From positions 124,001 through 188,000 of the forward strand of contig NZ_CP043626.1 in assembly GCF_008807415.1 (NCBI RefSeq): a stretch of DNA of 64,000 nt, read 5' to 3'. The notes under the pieces were generated by a model. That model searched no databases, was not told the DNA's origin, and saw only the letters and a program-made list of their open reading frames with translations. Every line of letters begins with the position of its first letter. Position 1 is the stretch's first letter. The stretch is from Pseudomonas denitrificans (nom. rej.) (GTDB taxonomy: Bacteria; Pseudomonadota; Gammaproteobacteria; Pseudomonadales; Pseudomonadaceae). The position numbers and the translations under genes were made by a program. This document shows positions 63,083-64,000 of the stretch, piece after piece.

Positions 63083-63553
63083 TCAACTCAGGCGCAACGC
63101 CTGCGGCAACTCCGGCAGTGGCACCCAGACCTGCCCCTGCCAATCGAGCACGCTCAGTTGCTCGCGCTCCCAATGCAACAGGCGACGGCGTGGGCCTTCA
63201 GTCGGCCCGCTGCCAGCTTCCGCCCGCAGGCTGGGCACCACTGTCTGGGTGATCCACTGGCGGATGCAGCGGTTTTCCGGGTGATAGAAGTGAATCAGCG
63301 TGGCGTACAAACCGGATTCACTGACCAACTCCACTTCCTCGGTGGGTTGGTACTCACCCAGGATCGAACGGCGACACAACTGGTCTGCGTCCAGGTTGTG
63401 TTCCAGACGTTCTTCCAGGTAGGCACGCATCAGCTTCGCCAGATCGCGTACGACGAACCACGGTTGCTCCTCGATCAGCAGGGCGCGCAGGCGGCGTTTG
63501 TGGCGGTAGAAAGTGGTGGGGAGGAATGGTGTTTGGGTTGTGGAAAGGGACAT
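63083..63553 (-). CDS. BRO-N domain protein (phage antirepressor-like)
   Basis: 156 residues. YRHKRRLRALLIEEQPWFVVRDLAKLMRAYLEERL, EEVELVSESGLYATLIHFYHPENRCIRQWITQTVVPSLR is the BRO-N/antirepressor fold, known mainly from phages and baculoviruses but common as orphan genes in Pseudomonas. The C-terminal 40 residues (WEREQLSVLDWQGQVWVPL) are outside the domain. It lies where base composition drops toward the end of the window. Confidence 0.8.
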   Translation of the reverse strand: MSLSTTQTPFLPTTFYRHKRRLRALLIEEQPWFVVRDLAKLMRAYLEERLEHNLDADQLCRRSILGEYQPTEEVELVSESGLYATLIHFYHPENRCIRQWITQTVVPSLRAEAGSGPTEGPRRRLLHWEREQLSVLDWQGQVWVPLPELPQALRLS

Positions 63554-63725
63554 GGATTGGGCGTCCTATACGTAACGCTCCATGCTAACGGGCATGTATT
63601 CCGCCGCGAGGGTGTGTTCAGCACCATATTGGGCAGGCTAAATATCGCTCTCTGTCGAGTCAATGGACTTAAGTGCCGAATTTCTGGTAGGAAAACGCGA
63701 AACAGTGGAATTTGGCTATGCTCCA

Positions 63726-63769
63726 TTTTGGTCGCACTCAGCGACCAAAAATCAAGGAACCTGATTTTT
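63726..63769 (+). promoter_or_regulatory. Two mutually exclusive hairpins ahead of a small gene
   Basis: Hairpin 1 (ttttggtcgc, loop actca, gcgaccaaaa; 63726-63750) and hairpin 2 (aaaaatca, loop aggaacc, tgattttt; 63747-63769) share the run at 63747-63750, so both cannot form fully at once. Hairpin 2 ends 12 bases before an ATG with AAGGA in between. The layout resembles a switchable leader. Confidence 0.45.
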
Positions 63770-63781
63770 AAGGATGATGCC

Positions 63782-63916
63782 ATGACTGATAGAAGGCCCA
63801 TAAACCCAAATGTTACCGTCCCGAAACCAGGTGGCGGAGATCAGCCGCGATCTCGAAATAAGGATGGTCAGATTCGTGAGAAACGTGATGACGCAGGAAA
63901 GTCGCGGAAGAAGTGA
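63782..63916 (+). CDS. Small basic protein, hypothetical
   Basis: 44 residues (MTDRRPINPNVTVPKPGGG, then a Lys/Arg/Asp-rich tail ending KSRKK). AAGGA lies 9 bases ahead of the ATG. The low-complexity, charged composition suggests a disordered or nucleic-acid-associated peptide. The region is clearly more AT-rich than the rest of the window, a sign of transferred DNA. I do not recognise a family. The 84 bases after it show nothing. Confidence 0.45.
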   Translation: MTDRRPINPNVTVPKPGGGDQPRSRNKDGQIREKRDDAGKSRKK

Positions 63917-64000
63917 CTAATCTTTATATAGAGTAGATCAGCGGAGCTTCTAGTGTTCATTGTATTGGTAAGTTTGAATGCAGAATGCTCCGCTTTTATC

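Overview
The window is about 64 kb of high-GC DNA from a Pseudomonas chromosome. The evidence is the order of genes (OmpA-type lipoprotein, pdxH, glycerate kinase, slyB-like, shaACDEFG), which follows the PA1047-PA1059 order of P. aeruginosa as I remember it, plus yaeQ-recJ, a SpdH-type spermidine dehydrogenase, ecotin and typical Pseudomonas REP/REPIN repeats. GC content and repeat types suggest a P. aeruginosa-group relative such as the nitroreducens/citronellolis cluster. The species is an inference.

Layout. 1-2.5 kb: end of a glycoside hydrolase and a broken serine hydrolase. 2.7-6.5 kb: OmpA lipoprotein, pdxH, glycerate kinase (broken), a small membrane protein and a SlyB-like lipoprotein. 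6.7-12.4 kb: the multisubunit Na+/H+ antiporter operon sha/mrp, with fused A and B subunits. 12.4-19 kb: a structured repeat, a DMT exporter, a PLP enzyme (broken), an amino-acid racemase, small genes, and an SDR divergent from a LysR gene. 19.1-20.2 kb: a row of GTTCAG hexamers with mostly 10-11 bp period ahead of a second SlyB-like gene and a PagP-like outer-membrane barrel. 20.2-25.6 kb: a catabolic-looking locus (class III PLP enzyme, APH-type kinase, solute-binding protein, SDR, GntR) with a 22-bp palindrome in the divergent promoter. 25.6-27.7 kb: VapBC and a family III CoA-transferase (broken). 27.9-31.5 kb: diguanylate cyclase, yaeQ, recJ. 31.9-35.2 kb: PepSY protein, DUF4198 protein and a Fur-like protein reduced to its winged helix. 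35.4-40.7 kb: old yellow enzyme, a three-gene PEGA/TPR-lipoprotein/secreted-protein cluster, and a soluble chemoreceptor with its signalling part at the N terminus. 40.9-52.3 kb: polyamine uptake and spermidine/aminobutyraldehyde oxidation, with a LysR gene at its upstream edge. 52.6-54.9 kb: two DUF533/TerB-like proteins and ecotin. 55-61.7 kb: a TPR O-GlcNAc-transferase-type protein and the chiP-chiQ-hexosaminidase chitin operon. 62-64 kb: a WGR protein (broken), a BRO-N protein and a more AT-rich edge.

Six genes (serine hydrolase, glycerate kinase, PLP enzyme, class III aminotransferase, CoA-transferase, WGR protein) are each broken by exactly one missing base in a G or C run. Every one becomes a normal full-length family member if one base is restored. 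This looks like homopolymer under-calling in the assembly more than real gene decay, and should be settled before any of them is called a pseudogene.

How the genes fit together: the 41-51 kb genes form a plausible complete route from external polyamine (solute-binding protein, ATPase, fused permease) through spermidine dehydrogenase to aldehyde dehydrogenases. The 57-61.7 kb genes form an outer-membrane-to-periplasm route for chitooligosaccharides. The 19 kb pair looks like an envelope-stress module (SlyB-like plus lipid A palmitoyltransferase-like) with its own array of response-regulator-type sites. Intergenic space is rich in at least five families of palindromic repeats and in two copies of a roughly 330-bp multi-hairpin element.
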